This document shows positions 7,886-16,355 of a stretch of DNA of 64,000 nucleotides, one piece after another (within the stretch, counting starts at the first letter, position 1; each line of letters begins with the position of its first letter). Source of the stretch: Burkholderiales bacterium (GTDB lineage: Bacteria; Pseudomonadota; Gammaproteobacteria; Burkholderiales; Burkholderiaceae_F). The stretch spans positions 992,001 to 1,056,000 of the forward strand of contig JADJWR010000002.1 of the NCBI GenBank assembly GCA_016716275.1, in the 5' to 3' direction. The notes under the pieces are model-generated. The model did no database searches. It was not told the origin of the DNA and was given only the letters and a program-made list of their open reading frames with translations. The translations under genes were made by a program, and so were the position numbers.

Positions 7886-8281
7886 TCAGTCCGGCACCAC
7901 CGCCGTCACCTCGATCTCCAGCCTGGCGCGCTCTGCCATCAGCGCGGTGACCTCGACCGCGGTCATCGCCACCGAGTAGCTGCCGATCAGCTCGCGATAG
8001 GCCCGGCCGATCTCGGCGCCGGCGGCCAAGTACTCGCGCTTGTCGATGACGTACCAGGTCATGCGCACGATGTGCGCCGGCGTGGCGCCCGCCTCGGCCA
8101 GCACCGCGACCACGTTGGCCAGCGCCTGCCGCGCCTGGCCGGCGAACCCGTCGGTGTGAAAGCGCGACTGCGCGTCCCAGCCGACCATGCCGGCGACGAA
8201 GACCATGGTGCCGCGCGCGGCGACGCCGTTGGCATAGCCGCGCGGCCGCGGCCAGCCCGGCGGAAGCAGTACCTGCATCAT
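7886..8281 (-). CDS. RidA-fold protein of the aminobenzoate operon
   Basis: A 131-residue YjgF/YER057c/UK114 protein starting MMQVLLPPGWPRPRGYANGV; the first ATG is favoured by AGGGAGA upstream. It is the last gene of the aryl-CoA operon, 20 bases after the thioesterase. Archetypal RidA hydrolyses enamine/imine intermediates with a conserved Arg (R105 in enteric RidA). Here the aligned position in SYSVAMTAVEV is Met106, so it belongs to a Rid group without that Arg. A role on an amino- or imino-cyclohexene CoA intermediate fits the context but is not shown. The paralogue at 18438 keeps the Arg. Confidence 0.8.
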   Translation of the reverse strand: MMQVLLPPGWPRPRGYANGVAARGTMVFVAGMVGWDAQSRFHTDGFAGQARQALANVVAVLAEAGATPAHIVRMTWYVIDKREYLAAGAEIGRAYRELIGSYSVAMTAVEVTALMAERARLEIEVTAVVPD

Positions 8282-8301
8282 GGGTCTCCCTGTGTTCGGG
8301 G

Positions 8302-8721
8302 TCAGTGGCCGTCCCGGAAGCGCGTCACGGCCTCGCGCAGGTCGTCGGGCACGGCGATGGCGCGGTGCGTCTCGAGGCTGGTGGTGACGATCACGTTGCG
8401 CACCTGCACGCGGCGTTCCTCGCCGCTCACGCAGTCCAGCCGCAGCGTCAGCGAGCGGTTGCCGATCGCCTCGACCTGCAGGCCGAGCGTGACGTCGTCG
8501 CCCATCCGGCTGACCGCCTTGAACTCGCACTGCAGGCTCACCGTCGGCAGGCCGACGCGGCGCCGGCCGATCAGCTGCGGGTAGGAAATGCCGAGCCCGT
8601 CGGTGATCCAGTCCTCGACCAGGCCGTTGAACATCACCAGGTACTGCGGATAGAAGACGATGCCGGCCGGATCGCAGTGCGCGAAGCGGATGTGACGCGG
8701 CCGCTCGAAACGGCCGGTCAT
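8302..8721 (-). CDS. Acyl-CoA thioesterase, 4-hydroxybenzoyl-CoA type
   Basis: A 139-residue hotdog thioesterase beginning MTGRFERPRHIRFAHCDPAG. The HCDPAGIVFYPQY segment matches the 4-hydroxybenzoyl-CoA thioesterase/YbgC group, in which the Asp is catalytic. In a ring-degradation operon it could release CoA from trapped aromatic thioesters or dead-end intermediates. It starts four bases after the 72-bp triple repeat, and the true start is the ATG at 8721. Frames extending further upstream only read through the repeat. Confidence 0.85.
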   Translation of the reverse strand: MTGRFERPRHIRFAHCDPAGIVFYPQYLVMFNGLVEDWITDGLGISYPQLIGRRRVGLPTVSLQCEFKAVSRMGDDVTLGLQVEAIGNRSLTLRLDCVSGEERRVQVRNVIVTTSLETHRAIAVPDDLREAVTRFRDGH

Positions 8722-8725
8722 TTGG

Positions 8726-8941
8726 CCCCCTCGCCGCTGCGCGCCGTCCCCCCGAGGGGGAGCTGTTCGCGCTTGGGGCGGCCCGGCACGCTCACGGCCC
8801 CCTGGGCGCTGCGCGCCGTCCCCCCGAGGGGGAGCTGTTCGCGCTTGGGGCGGCCCGGCGCGCTCACGACCCCCTCGGCGCTGCGCGCCGTCCCCCCGAG
8901 GGGGAGCTGTTCGCGCCTGGGGCGGCCCGGCGCGCTCACTT
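8726..8941. repeat. Three tandem copies of a 72-bp repeat
   Basis: Copies occupy 8726-8797, 8798-8869 and 8870-8941 and differ from one another at only a few bases. Each contains GCTGCGCGCCGTCCCCCCGA followed by GGGGGAGCTGTTCGCGC, with a CCCCC/GGGGG palindrome that could form a hairpin in RNA. The array fills the gap between the aryl-CoA ligase and the thioesterase, and its last bases run over the ligase stop codon. Similar sequence is, to my knowledge, a dispersed intergenic repeat of Burkholderiales. Confidence 0.9.
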
Positions 8942-10561
8942 GGCCTGCCCACGGTGCAGCTCGTGCAGCCGGAAGCGCTGCAGCTTGCCGGTGGCGGTGC
9001 GCGGCAGCGCCTCGACGAACTCGACCGCGCGCGGGTACTTGTACGGCGCGATGGTCTGCTTGACGAACTGCTGCAGCTCGGCGGCCATCGCCTCGCCGGC
9101 GATCTGGCCGTGGCGCAGCACCACGTAGGCCTTGACGATCTGGCCGCGCTCCTCGTCGGCCACGCCGATCACGCCGCACTCGGCGACCGCGGGGTGCGCC
9201 ATCAGCGCGTCCTCGACCTCGGGCGAGGCGATGTTGTAGCCGGCCGAGATGATCATGTCGTCGGTGCGCGCGTGGTAGTGGAAGTAGCCGTCGGCGTCCA
9301 TCCGGTAGGCGTCGCCGGTGTAGTTCCAGCCGTCCTTCACGTACGCGCTCTGCCGCGCGTCGGCCAGGTAGCGGCAGCCGGTCGGACCCTTGACCGCCAG
9401 CCGGCCGACGGTGCCGGGCGGCAGTTCGCAGCCGGCGTCGTCGACCACGCGGGCGACGTAGCCGGGCACCGCCTTGCCGGTGGCGCCGGGCCGCGCGTTC
9501 GCCTCGTCGGCGGAGATGAAGATGTGCAGCATCTCGGTGGCGCCGATGCCGTCGATGATCTCGATGCCGGTGGCCTGCTTCCACAGCGCGCGGGTCGAGG
9601 CGGGCAGCGCCTCGCCGGCGGAGACGCACTTGCGCAGTCGGCTGCGGCGCAGGTCGACGCCGCGCGCGGCGAGCGTGCGGTAGGTGGTCGGCGCGGTGAA
9701 GAGCACCGTGGCACCGAACCCGGCGATGCCGTCGAGCAGCTGCGGCGGCGCGGTCTTCTCCAGCAGCACGGTCGAGGCGCCCGCCGCCAGCGGGAACAGC
9801 AGCAGGCCGCCGAGGCCGAAGGTGAAGGCGAGCGGCGGGCTGCCGATGAACACGTCGTCCGGCTGCGGCCGCAGCACGTGCGGCGGCCAGCAGGCGCAGG
9901 CGGCCATGATGTCGCGGTGGAAGTGCATGGTCGCCTTCGGCACGCCGGTGGTGCCGGAGGTGAAGGCGAGCAGGCAGGTGTCGTCGGCGGCGGTCTCGAC
10001 GTTGGCGAAGGCGCCGCCGTGGCGCCGCATCGCCGCCTCGAGGCCGTCGGGGCCGTCGTGGTTGAAGTGGCGCAGCCGGCGCAGCGTCGGGCAGGCGGCG
10101 GCCGCCTCGCGCAGCTCGTCGGCCAGCGCGGCGTCGCACAGCGCGTGCGTCACCTGCGCCTTGTCGATGATCGCCTTCAGTTCCTTCGCGCGCAGCAGCG
10201 GCATGGTACCGACCGCGATGCCGCCCGCCTTGACGACGCCGAACCAGCAGGCGGCCAGCATCGGGTTGTTCGGCGCGCGCAGCAGCACCCGGTTGCCCGG
10301 CTCGAGGCCCATGTCGTGCACCAGCACCTGGGCGACGCGGTCGGCCTTGTCCTGCAGCTCGGCGTAGGTCCAGGTCACGCCGGGCGCGCGGATGCAGGCG
10401 CGGCCGCCGCGCCCCTCGCCGACGTGGCGGTCGAGCAGTTCCGTGGCGGCGTTCAGCTGCGCCGGAAACTTCAGCGCCGGCAGCTCGAACAGGAACTCCG
10501 GCTGCTCGCCGGCGGGCGGCAGGTTGTCACGGGCGAAGGTGTCGACGTGGGCGGTGGGCAT
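8936..10561 (-). CDS. 2-aminobenzoate (benzoate-family) CoA ligase
   Basis: A 541-residue ANL-superfamily adenylating enzyme. The P-loop FTSGTTGVPKATMHF, the gate motif ATEMLHIFIS and the C-terminal YKYPRAVEFVEALPRTATGK segment with its catalytic Lys are present. It activates an aromatic acid to an acyl-AMP and then to the CoA thioester in the cytoplasm. Overall it is of the benzoate/2-aminobenzoate-CoA ligase type. The fused monooxygenase/reductase in the same operon favours 2-aminobenzoate, although salicylate cannot be excluded. The start chosen is MPTAHVDTFARDNLP at 10561. Confidence 0.85.
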   Translation of the reverse strand: MPTAHVDTFARDNLPPAGEQPEFLFELPALKFPAQLNAATELLDRHVGEGRGGRACIRAPGVTWTYAELQDKADRVAQVLVHDMGLEPGNRVLLRAPNNPMLAACWFGVVKAGGIAVGTMPLLRAKELKAIIDKAQVTHALCDAALADELREAAAACPTLRRLRHFNHDGPDGLEAAMRRHGGAFANVETAADDTCLLAFTSGTTGVPKATMHFHRDIMAACACWPPHVLRPQPDDVFIGSPPLAFTFGLGGLLLFPLAAGASTVLLEKTAPPQLLDGIAGFGATVLFTAPTTYRTLAARGVDLRRSRLRKCVSAGEALPASTRALWKQATGIEIIDGIGATEMLHIFISADEANARPGATGKAVPGYVARVVDDAGCELPPGTVGRLAVKGPTGCRYLADARQSAYVKDGWNYTGDAYRMDADGYFHYHARTDDMIISAGYNIASPEVEDALMAHPAVAECGVIGVADEERGQIVKAYVVLRHGQIAGEAMAAELQQFVKQTIAPYKYPRAVEFVEALPRTATGKLQRFRLHELHRGQAK

Positions 10562-10583
10562 GGCGGCCTCGCTTGGCGGACGG

Positions 10584-11762
10584 TCAGCGCGCAGCCGGCG
10601 CGCCGGACTCGCGCAGCAGTTCACGGGCGATGATGAGCTGCTGCACCTCGGTGGCGCCTTCGTAGATGCGCAGCGCGCGGATGTCGCGGTACAGGCGCTC
10701 GACCGGCACGCCGCTGGTGACGCCGAGGCCGCCCCACAGCTGCACGGCGGCGTCGATCACCTGCTGCGCGCCCTCGGTGGCGGCCATCTTGGCCATCGCC
10801 GCCTCGCGGGTGACGCTGCCGCCCGCATCGCGCTGCCAGGCGGCGCGGTAGGTGAGCAGCGCCGCGCTGTCGATGGTGGTGGCCATGGTCGCCAGCTTTG
10901 CCTGCGTCAGCTGGAAGTCGGCCAGCCGCTGGCCGAACATGGTGCGCGAGGTGGCGCGCGCCAGCGCCTCGTCGAGCGCGCGGCGGGCGAAGCCGAGCGC
11001 CGCCGCCGCCACCGAGGTGCGGAACACGTCGAGCGTGCGCATGGCGATCCTGAATCCCTCGGCCGCGGCGCCCAGCCGCCGGTGTGCCGGCACGCGGCAG
11101 CCGGCAAAGCGCAGCCGCGCCAGCGGGTGCGGCGCGATGACGTCGATGCGCTCGGCGATCGACAGGCCAGGCGTGCCGGCGTCGACGATGAACGCCGAGA
11201 TACCGCGCGCGCCCGCCGCCTCGCCGGTGCGGGCGAAGACGACGTAGAAGTCGGCGATGCCGCCGTTGGAAATCCAGGTCTTCTCGCCGTCGAGCACGAA
11301 CTCGCCGCCGTCGGCACGCGCCGCGCAGGCGAGTGCGGCGACGTCGGAACCGGCGTCGGGCTCGGACAGCGCGAAGGCGGCGATCGCCTCGCCGCGCGCC
11401 ACCCGCGGCAGGTAGTGCGCCTTCTGCTGCGCCGTGCCGGCGAGGCTGATCGCGCCGGAACCCAGCCCCTGCATGGCGAAGGCGAAGTCGGCCAGCCCGT
11501 CGTGGCGCGCCAGCGTCTCGCGGATCAGGCAGATGGCGCGGGTGTCGATCGCCTCGGCGCTGCCGCCGTGCTCGCGGCCGGCCACCGCGTGGCGCAGCCA
11601 GCCGCCGTCGCCCAGCCGCGCAACCAGCGCACGGCAGGCGGCGTCGACGTCGTCGCCGTGCGACTGCGGCACGTTGGTCGCCGCCCAGCCGTCGAGCTGG
11701 CGGGCGAGCTGCCGGTGCCTCTCGTCGAAGAACGGCCAGTCGAGATAGCGCGTGTCGCTCAT
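10584..11762 (-). CDS. Acyl-CoA dehydrogenase
   Basis: A 392-residue FAD-dependent acyl-CoA dehydrogenase. Signatures are FALSEPDAGSDVA and KTWISNGGIADFYVVFART in the middle, and a C-terminal RIYEGATEVQQLIIARELL with the catalytic Glu. It should oxidise a saturated ring or chain CoA thioester after ring reduction. It sits 22 bases beyond the ligase start and 10 bases from the hydratase stop, so it is firmly within the operon. Equivalent dehydrogenases accompany 2-aminobenzoyl-CoA monooxygenase/reductase genes in Azoarcus. Confidence 0.88.
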   Translation of the reverse strand: MSDTRYLDWPFFDERHRQLARQLDGWAATNVPQSHGDDVDAACRALVARLGDGGWLRHAVAGREHGGSAEAIDTRAICLIRETLARHDGLADFAFAMQGLGSGAISLAGTAQQKAHYLPRVARGEAIAAFALSEPDAGSDVAALACAARADGGEFVLDGEKTWISNGGIADFYVVFARTGEAAGARGISAFIVDAGTPGLSIAERIDVIAPHPLARLRFAGCRVPAHRRLGAAAEGFRIAMRTLDVFRTSVAAAALGFARRALDEALARATSRTMFGQRLADFQLTQAKLATMATTIDSAALLTYRAAWQRDAGGSVTREAAMAKMAATEGAQQVIDAAVQLWGGLGVTSGVPVERLYRDIRALRIYEGATEVQQLIIARELLRESGAPAAR

Positions 11763-11772
11763 CGGCGCGGCC

Positions 11773-12636
11773 TCAGTTGCCCTCGAACTTCGGCTTCTGT
11801 CTGCCGACGAAGGCGCGGTAGGCGCGGCGGAAGTCCTCGGTCATCATGCAGATCGCCTGCGCCTGCGCCTCGGCCTCGAGCGCCTGCTCGATCGTCATCG
11901 CCCACTCCTGGTGCAGCATGGTCTTGGTGATGCCGTTGGCGAAGGTCGGCCCGGCCGCCAGCTCGCGCGCCAGCAGCAGGGCGTCGTCGAGCAGGGCCTC
12001 GGGCGCGACCAGCCGGTTGAAGAACCCCCAGCGCTCGCCTTCCTCGCCGCTCATCGCGCGGCCGGTGTAAAGCAGCTCGCCGGCACGGCCTTGGCCGATG
12101 ATCCGCGGCAGGATCGCGCAGGCGCCCATGTCGCAGCCGGCGAGTCCCACGCGGTTGAACAGGAATGCCGTCCTGCTGCGCGCGGTGCCCAGACGCAGGT
12201 CGCTGGCCATGGCGACGATCGCGCCGGCGCCGGCGCACACGCCGTCGACCGCCGCGACGATCGGCTGCGGACAGGCGCGCATCTGCCTGACCAGCTCGCC
12301 GGTCATGCGCGTGAACATCAGCAGCTCCGGTGCGGCGAGCTGCACCAGCGGGCCGATGATCTCGTGCACGTCGCCGCCGGAGCAGAAGTTGCCGCCGGCG
12401 CCGGTGACCACGACCGCCTGCACGTCGTCGGCGTACTTCAGCTGCGCGAACAGTTCGCGCAGCTCGGCGTAGGAGGCGAAGGTCAGCGGGTTCTTGCGCT
12501 CGGCGCGGTCGAGCGTGATCGTCGCCACGCCGTCGTCGGCCTGCCACAGGAAGTGCGTGGCGCGGTAGCCGGCCAGCGACCGGCGGTTGCCGGCGGCGAG
12601 CTCGGGGTCGAGGCGGGGCGGGGTGTCGGCGGCCAT
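11773..12636 (-). CDS. Enoyl-CoA hydratase/isomerase family protein
   Basis: A 287-residue crotonase-fold protein with oxyanion-hole segments GAGGNFCSGGDVHEI and CAGAGAIVAMASDLRLG and the later segment VGLAGCDMGACAILPRIIG. The usual catalytic Glu of short-chain hydratases is not evident at its normal place, so hydration, ring opening or isomerisation are all possible. The start codon overlaps the MarR stop by one base, indicating translational coupling. It probably acts on the alicyclic CoA intermediate made by the monooxygenase/reductase. Confidence 0.85.
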   Translation of the reverse strand: MAADTPPRLDPELAAGNRRSLAGYRATHFLWQADDGVATITLDRAERKNPLTFASYAELRELFAQLKYADDVQAVVVTGAGGNFCSGGDVHEIIGPLVQLAAPELLMFTRMTGELVRQMRACPQPIVAAVDGVCAGAGAIVAMASDLRLGTARSRTAFLFNRVGLAGCDMGACAILPRIIGQGRAGELLYTGRAMSGEEGERWGFFNRLVAPEALLDDALLLARELAAGPTFANGITKTMLHQEWAMTIEQALEAEAQAQAICMMTEDFRRAYRAFVGRQKPKFEGN

Positions 12637-13166
12637 CACTTCTCCTCGGCGGGTTGATCGCTGTGCAGCAGGTGGGCGCGCAGCTCGCCGAGCAACCCGT
12701 GCAGCTGGGCGACCCGCGCGCGGTCGAGCCCGCCGAACAGCTCGCGGATCCACTCCTCGTGCGCGCGGGCCATCGCCTCGAAGCTGCGCCGGCCTTTCGG
12801 CGTCAGGCGGACGATCCAGGCGCGGCGGTCGGTCGCGTGGCTGGCGCGCAGCACCAGCCCGTCGCGCTGCAGATCGTCGGTCAGTCCGGTGACGTTGCCG
12901 CCGGTGACCATCAGGCGGCTCGACAGCTCGCTCATCTTGAGCCCCTCGGGCCGGCGATCGAGCTGCGCCATGTAGTCGAAGCGGGCCAGCGTGACGCCGA
13001 AGCTGCGCCGCAGGCGGCGGCGGATCTCGGTCTCGATCTGCGTCGTGCACGACAGCATGCGCAGCCACAGCCGCAGCGTCGCGTGGTCGCCGGCGGCGGC
13101 GCGCGCCTCGTGGCCGAGCTCGGCCGCCTCGGCGGCGGGCGCGCGCGCCTGGCCGGCGGCTCTCAC
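12636..13166 (-). CDS. MarR-family transcriptional regulator of the operon
   Basis: A 176-residue winged-helix protein. The DNA-binding region reads KMSELSSRLMVTGGNVTGL followed by the wing ASHATDRRAWIVRLTPKG. The start is taken as a GTG at 13166 that overlaps the SDR stop codon (GTGA). An internal ATG nearer the conserved domain is the alternative. MarR proteins in such clusters usually repress until the aryl-CoA ligand binds. The palindrome over the operon promoter at 16340-16363 is the likely operator, so the gene would be autoregulated. Confidence 0.88.
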   Translation of the reverse strand: MRAAGQARAPAAEAAELGHEARAAAGDHATLRLWLRMLSCTTQIETEIRRRLRRSFGVTLARFDYMAQLDRRPEGLKMSELSSRLMVTGGNVTGLTDDLQRDGLVLRASHATDRRAWIVRLTPKGRRSFEAMARAHEEWIRELFGGLDRARVAQLHGLLGELRAHLLHSDQPAEEK

Positions 13167-13939
13167 ATCACCTCCCCGCCGGACAGCGAGATCGACTGGC
13201 CGCTGACCGCCGCCGCTGCATCGCCGCACAGCCAAAGCGCCGCGTCGGCGATCTCGGCGGGCTGCACCAGCCGCCGCTGCGGGTTGGCGGCGACGAGCTC
13301 GGCGCGCGCCTGTTGCGGGCTGCGGCCGGTCCGCCTGACGATGTTCTCGACGCTGGCGCGCAGCAGTTCGGTGTCGGTGTAGCCGGGGCAGAGCGCGTTG
13401 ACGGTGACGCCGGCGCGCGCCGTCTCGAGCGCCAGCGAGCGGGTCAGCCCGATCACGCCGTGCTTGGCCGCGGCGTAGGCGCTGGCGTAGGCGTAGCCCT
13501 TCTGGCCGGCCGTGCTGGCGATGTTGACGACGCGGCCCCAGCCGGCCGCCAGCATGTCGGGCAGCGCGGCCTTGGTGCACAGGAAGGTGCCGGTCAGGTT
13601 CACCGACAGCATGCGCTGCCACAGCTCGAGCGAGGTCGTGCCGAACGGCGCGCTCTCGGCGGCGCCGGCGTTGTTGACCAGGATCGCCACCGGTCCGCGC
13701 GCCGAGCGCGCCGCCGCGAAGGCGGCCTGCACCTGCGCCGGCTCGGCGACGTCGGCGATCACCGTGCCGTGCGGCCCGCCGGCCAGCGATGCGCTCAGTT
13801 GCTCGAGCGGCCCGGCGCTGCGGCCGAGCAGCGTCAGGTGCGCGCCGCGGGCCGCCAGCGACGCGGCGATCGCCGCGCCGATGCCGCGCGCTGCGCCGGT
13901 GACGACGGCGTGCCGTCCGTGCAGGAAGCTGGCGGTCAT
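13163..13939 (-). CDS. Short-chain dehydrogenase/reductase (3-hydroxyacyl-CoA type)
   Basis: A 258-residue classical SDR with the nucleotide-binding TGAARGIG, the NNAGA motif and catalytic Ser, Tyr and Lys in NIASTAGQKGYAYASAYAAAK. In this operon it most likely oxidises a 3-hydroxyacyl-CoA ring intermediate with NAD+. The start codon overlaps the stop of the fused monooxygenase gene by four bases (ATGA), and its own stop overlaps the MarR start, so the three genes are translationally coupled. Confidence 0.88.
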   Translation of the reverse strand: MTASFLHGRHAVVTGAARGIGAAIAASLAARGAHLTLLGRSAGPLEQLSASLAGGPHGTVIADVAEPAQVQAAFAAARSARGPVAILVNNAGAAESAPFGTTSLELWQRMLSVNLTGTFLCTKAALPDMLAAGWGRVVNIASTAGQKGYAYASAYAAAKHGVIGLTRSLALETARAGVTVNALCPGYTDTELLRASVENIVRRTGRSPQQARAELVAANPQRRLVQPAEIADAALWLCGDAAAAVSGQSISLSGGEVM

Positions 13940-16281
13940 CTCGGCTGCCCGGGGGCCGCCGCCTTCTCGCGGGCGAAGCCGGCCTCGAGCTGCGGCTTGC
14001 CGGCGCGGTACTGCGGCGGCCAGTCGATCGCGGCAAAGCCGATCTTCGCCGCCTCGACGAGCGTCCAGGCCGGGTTGGCCAGGTGCGGGCGGGCGATCGC
14101 GCACAGGTCGGCGCGGCCGGCGGCGATGATCGAGTTGACGTGGTCGGCCTCCGAGATCGCGCCCACCGCGATGGTGGCGATGCCGGCCTCGTTGCGGATG
14201 CGGTCGGCGAACGGCGTCTGGTACATGCGGCCGTAGGTGGGCTTCTGCTCGACGCTGACCTGCCCGGACGAGCAGTCGATCATGTCGGCGCCGGCGGCCT
14301 TGAAGGCGCGCGCGATGCCGACCGCGTCGGCAGGCGTGATGCCGCCGTCGACCCAGTCGTGCGCCGAGATGCGCACCGACATCGGCCGGTCTTCCGGCCA
14401 GGCGGCGCGCATCGCCGCGAACACCTCGAGCGGATAGCGCAGCCGGCCGGCCAGCGCGCCGCCGTACTGGTCGTCGCGCCGGTTGGTCAGCGGCGAGATA
14501 AAGCTCGACAGCAGGTAGCCGTGCGCGCAGTGCAGCTCCAGCCAGTCGAAGCCGGCCGCGGCGGCGCGCCGCGTGGCGGCGACGAACTCGTCGCGCACGC
14601 GGTCCATGTCGGCGCGCGTCATCGGCCGCGGCCGCTGGCCGTCGGGCAGGTAGGGCACGGCGGAGGCCGCCAGCAGCGGCCAGTTGCCCTCGGCCAGCGG
14701 CCGGTCGGCGCCGCCGTCGCGCCACGGCGCGCAGGTCGAGCCTTTCGGGCCGGCGTGGCCGAGCTGCAGCGCGATCGCCGCATCGGTCTCGCGGTGGACG
14801 AACTCGACGATCCGCCGCCAGGCGTCGGCCTGGGCGTCGTTCCACAGCCCCGGGCAGCCGGGCGTGATGCGCGCCTGCGGCGCGGGGCAGGTCATTTCGG
14901 CGACCACCATCGCGGCGCCGCCCAGCGCCCGCGCGCCCAAATGCACCAGGTGGAACTCGCCGGGCACGCCGTCGACGCACGAGTATTGCGCCATCGGCGA
15001 GACGACGACGCGGTTCTTCAGCCGCACGCCGCGCACGGTGTACGGCGTGAACATCGGCGGCACTGCCTGCGGCTCCGCCTGCGCCGCCGGTGCGCCGCCG
15101 CCGGCGCTGCGCGCGGCGAACCAGCGCTCGTAGCCCTCCAGCCAGGCCCGGTCGCGCAGGCGCAGGTTCTCGTGGCTGATGCGCTGGCTGCGGGTGAGCA
15201 TCGAGTACATGAACTGCTCGGGCTCGAGCGGGTCGCAGTAGCGGTCGCCGCAGACCTCGAACCACTCCATCGCGTTCCACGCCGCGTTCTGCAGCCGCAG
15301 CACGTCGATCGCGCGCACCTCCTGGTAGCGGGCCAGCACCTCGGCGATGTCGGCGGGCGCCGCGCCGAGCCGCCTGAACTGCGCGGTCAGCTCGATCGCA
15401 TCCTCGAGCGCCAGCTTGGTGCCCGAGCCGATGGCGAAGTGCGCCGTGTGCACCGCGTCGCCCATCAGCACCACCTGGCTGGCGCCGTTGAAGTGCGACC
15501 ACCGTTCGCAGCGCACGCGCTGGAAGTTGAGCCATGCCGAGCCGCGCAGGTGGCGGGCGTTGGTCATCAGCCGCGCCCCCTGCAGGTTGGCGGCGAAAAG
15601 CTTCTCGCAGAAGTCGACCGACTGCTGCTGGTCGGCCTGATCCAGGCCGTGCGCCCGCCAGACGTGCTCGGGGCACTCGACGATGAAGGTCGAGGTGTCG
15701 CGGTCGAACTTGTAGACGTGCGCCTGGAACCAGCCGTGCTCCGTCTTCTCGAACAGGAAGGTGAAGGCGTCGTACGGCTTGTGGGTGCCCAGCCAGATGT
15801 AGCGGTTGGGGCGGCTGACGACGTCCGGGCGGAACACCTCGGCGTAGCGGCCGCGGATGCGCGAGTTGATGCCGTCGCTCGCCACGATCAGGTCGGCGTC
15901 GGGGAAGTCGAGGTCGGATTCGACCTCGCGCTCGAAGACGAGCTGCACGCCGAGCTGCTCGCAGCGCGCCTGCAGGATGTTCAGCAGCTTCTTGCGGCCG
16001 ATGCCGACGAAGCCGTGGCCGCCGGAGCGGATCACCCGGCCCTTGAAGTGCAGCTCGATGTCGTCCCAGCGGCTGAACGCCTGCTCGATCTGGTCGGCGG
16101 TGGCGGCATCGCACAGCCGCATGTTGTCCATCGTCGCGTCGGAGAACACCACGCCCCAGCCGAAGGTGTCGTAGGGGCGGTTGCGCTCGACCACGGTGAT
16201 CTCGTGCGCCGGGTCGAGCTTCTTCATCAGCAGCCCGAAGTACAGCCCCGCCGGCCCGCCGCCGATGCAAACGATCTTCAT
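13936..16281 (-). CDS. Fused FAD monooxygenase / Old Yellow Enzyme (2-aminobenzoyl-CoA monooxygenase/reductase or salicylyl-CoA 5-hydroxylase)
   Basis: A 781-residue two-domain flavoprotein. Residues 1 to about 390 are an FAD aromatic hydroxylase (CIGGGPAGLYFGLL at the N-terminus, GDAVHTAHFAIGSGTKLALE later). Residues from about 410 are an Old Yellow Enzyme FMN domain (NRVVVSPMAQYS, LQLGHAGPKGS, HCAHGYLLSSFISPLTNR). This fusion is characteristic of 2-aminobenzoyl-CoA monooxygenase/reductase from Azoarcus evansii, which hydroxylates and then reduces the ring with O2 and NADH, and of salicylyl-CoA 5-hydroxylases. It is the first gene of the operon, directly behind a consensus promoter. The exact substrate is inferred from context. 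Confidence 0.87.
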   Translation of the reverse strand: MKIVCIGGGPAGLYFGLLMKKLDPAHEITVVERNRPYDTFGWGVVFSDATMDNMRLCDAATADQIEQAFSRWDDIELHFKGRVIRSGGHGFVGIGRKKLLNILQARCEQLGVQLVFEREVESDLDFPDADLIVASDGINSRIRGRYAEVFRPDVVSRPNRYIWLGTHKPYDAFTFLFEKTEHGWFQAHVYKFDRDTSTFIVECPEHVWRAHGLDQADQQQSVDFCEKLFAANLQGARLMTNARHLRGSAWLNFQRVRCERWSHFNGASQVVLMGDAVHTAHFAIGSGTKLALEDAIELTAQFRRLGAAPADIAEVLARYQEVRAIDVLRLQNAAWNAMEWFEVCGDRYCDPLEPEQFMYSMLTRSQRISHENLRLRDRAWLEGYERWFAARSAGGGAPAAQAEPQAVPPMFTPYTVRGVRLKNRVVVSPMAQYSCVDGVPGEFHLVHLGARALGGAAMVVAEMTCPAPQARITPGCPGLWNDAQADAWRRIVEFVHRETDAAIALQLGHAGPKGSTCAPWRDGGADRPLAEGNWPLLAASAVPYLPDGQRPRPMTRADMDRVRDEFVAATRRAAAAGFDWLELHCAHGYLLSSFISPLTNRRDDQYGGALAGRLRYPLEVFAAMRAAWPEDRPMSVRISAHDWVDGGITPADAVGIARAFKAAGADMIDCSSGQVSVEQKPTYGRMYQTPFADRIRNEAGIATIAVGAISEADHVNSIIAAGRADLCAIARPHLANPAWTLVEAAKIGFAAIDWPPQYRAGKPQLEAGFAREKAAAPGQPR

Positions 16282-16326
16282 CCGGTCTCCGCTGTCGCCG
16301 GCACGCGGTGCGCGCGCAGCGAAAGG

Positions 16327-16355
16327 ACTTTAGGAGCAAGTATTTTACTTGTCAA
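16327..16355 (-). promoter_or_regulatory. Sigma-70 promoter of the aryl-CoA operon
   Basis: On the minus strand TTGACA (16350-16355) and TAAAGT (16327-16332) are separated by exactly 17 bases, 46 bases before the first start codon. This is a near-consensus promoter, so strong repression would be needed to keep the operon off. Confidence 0.75.

Noticed and set aside
8726..8941. CRISPR array
   Set aside because: The repeat units are contiguous, 72 bp long and without unique spacers.
8722..8952. N-terminal extension of the thioesterase through the 72-bp repeats
   Set aside because: The extension would encode only repeats of the same proline/arginine-rich unit. The family start MTGRFERPRHIRFAHCD fits the ATG at 8721.
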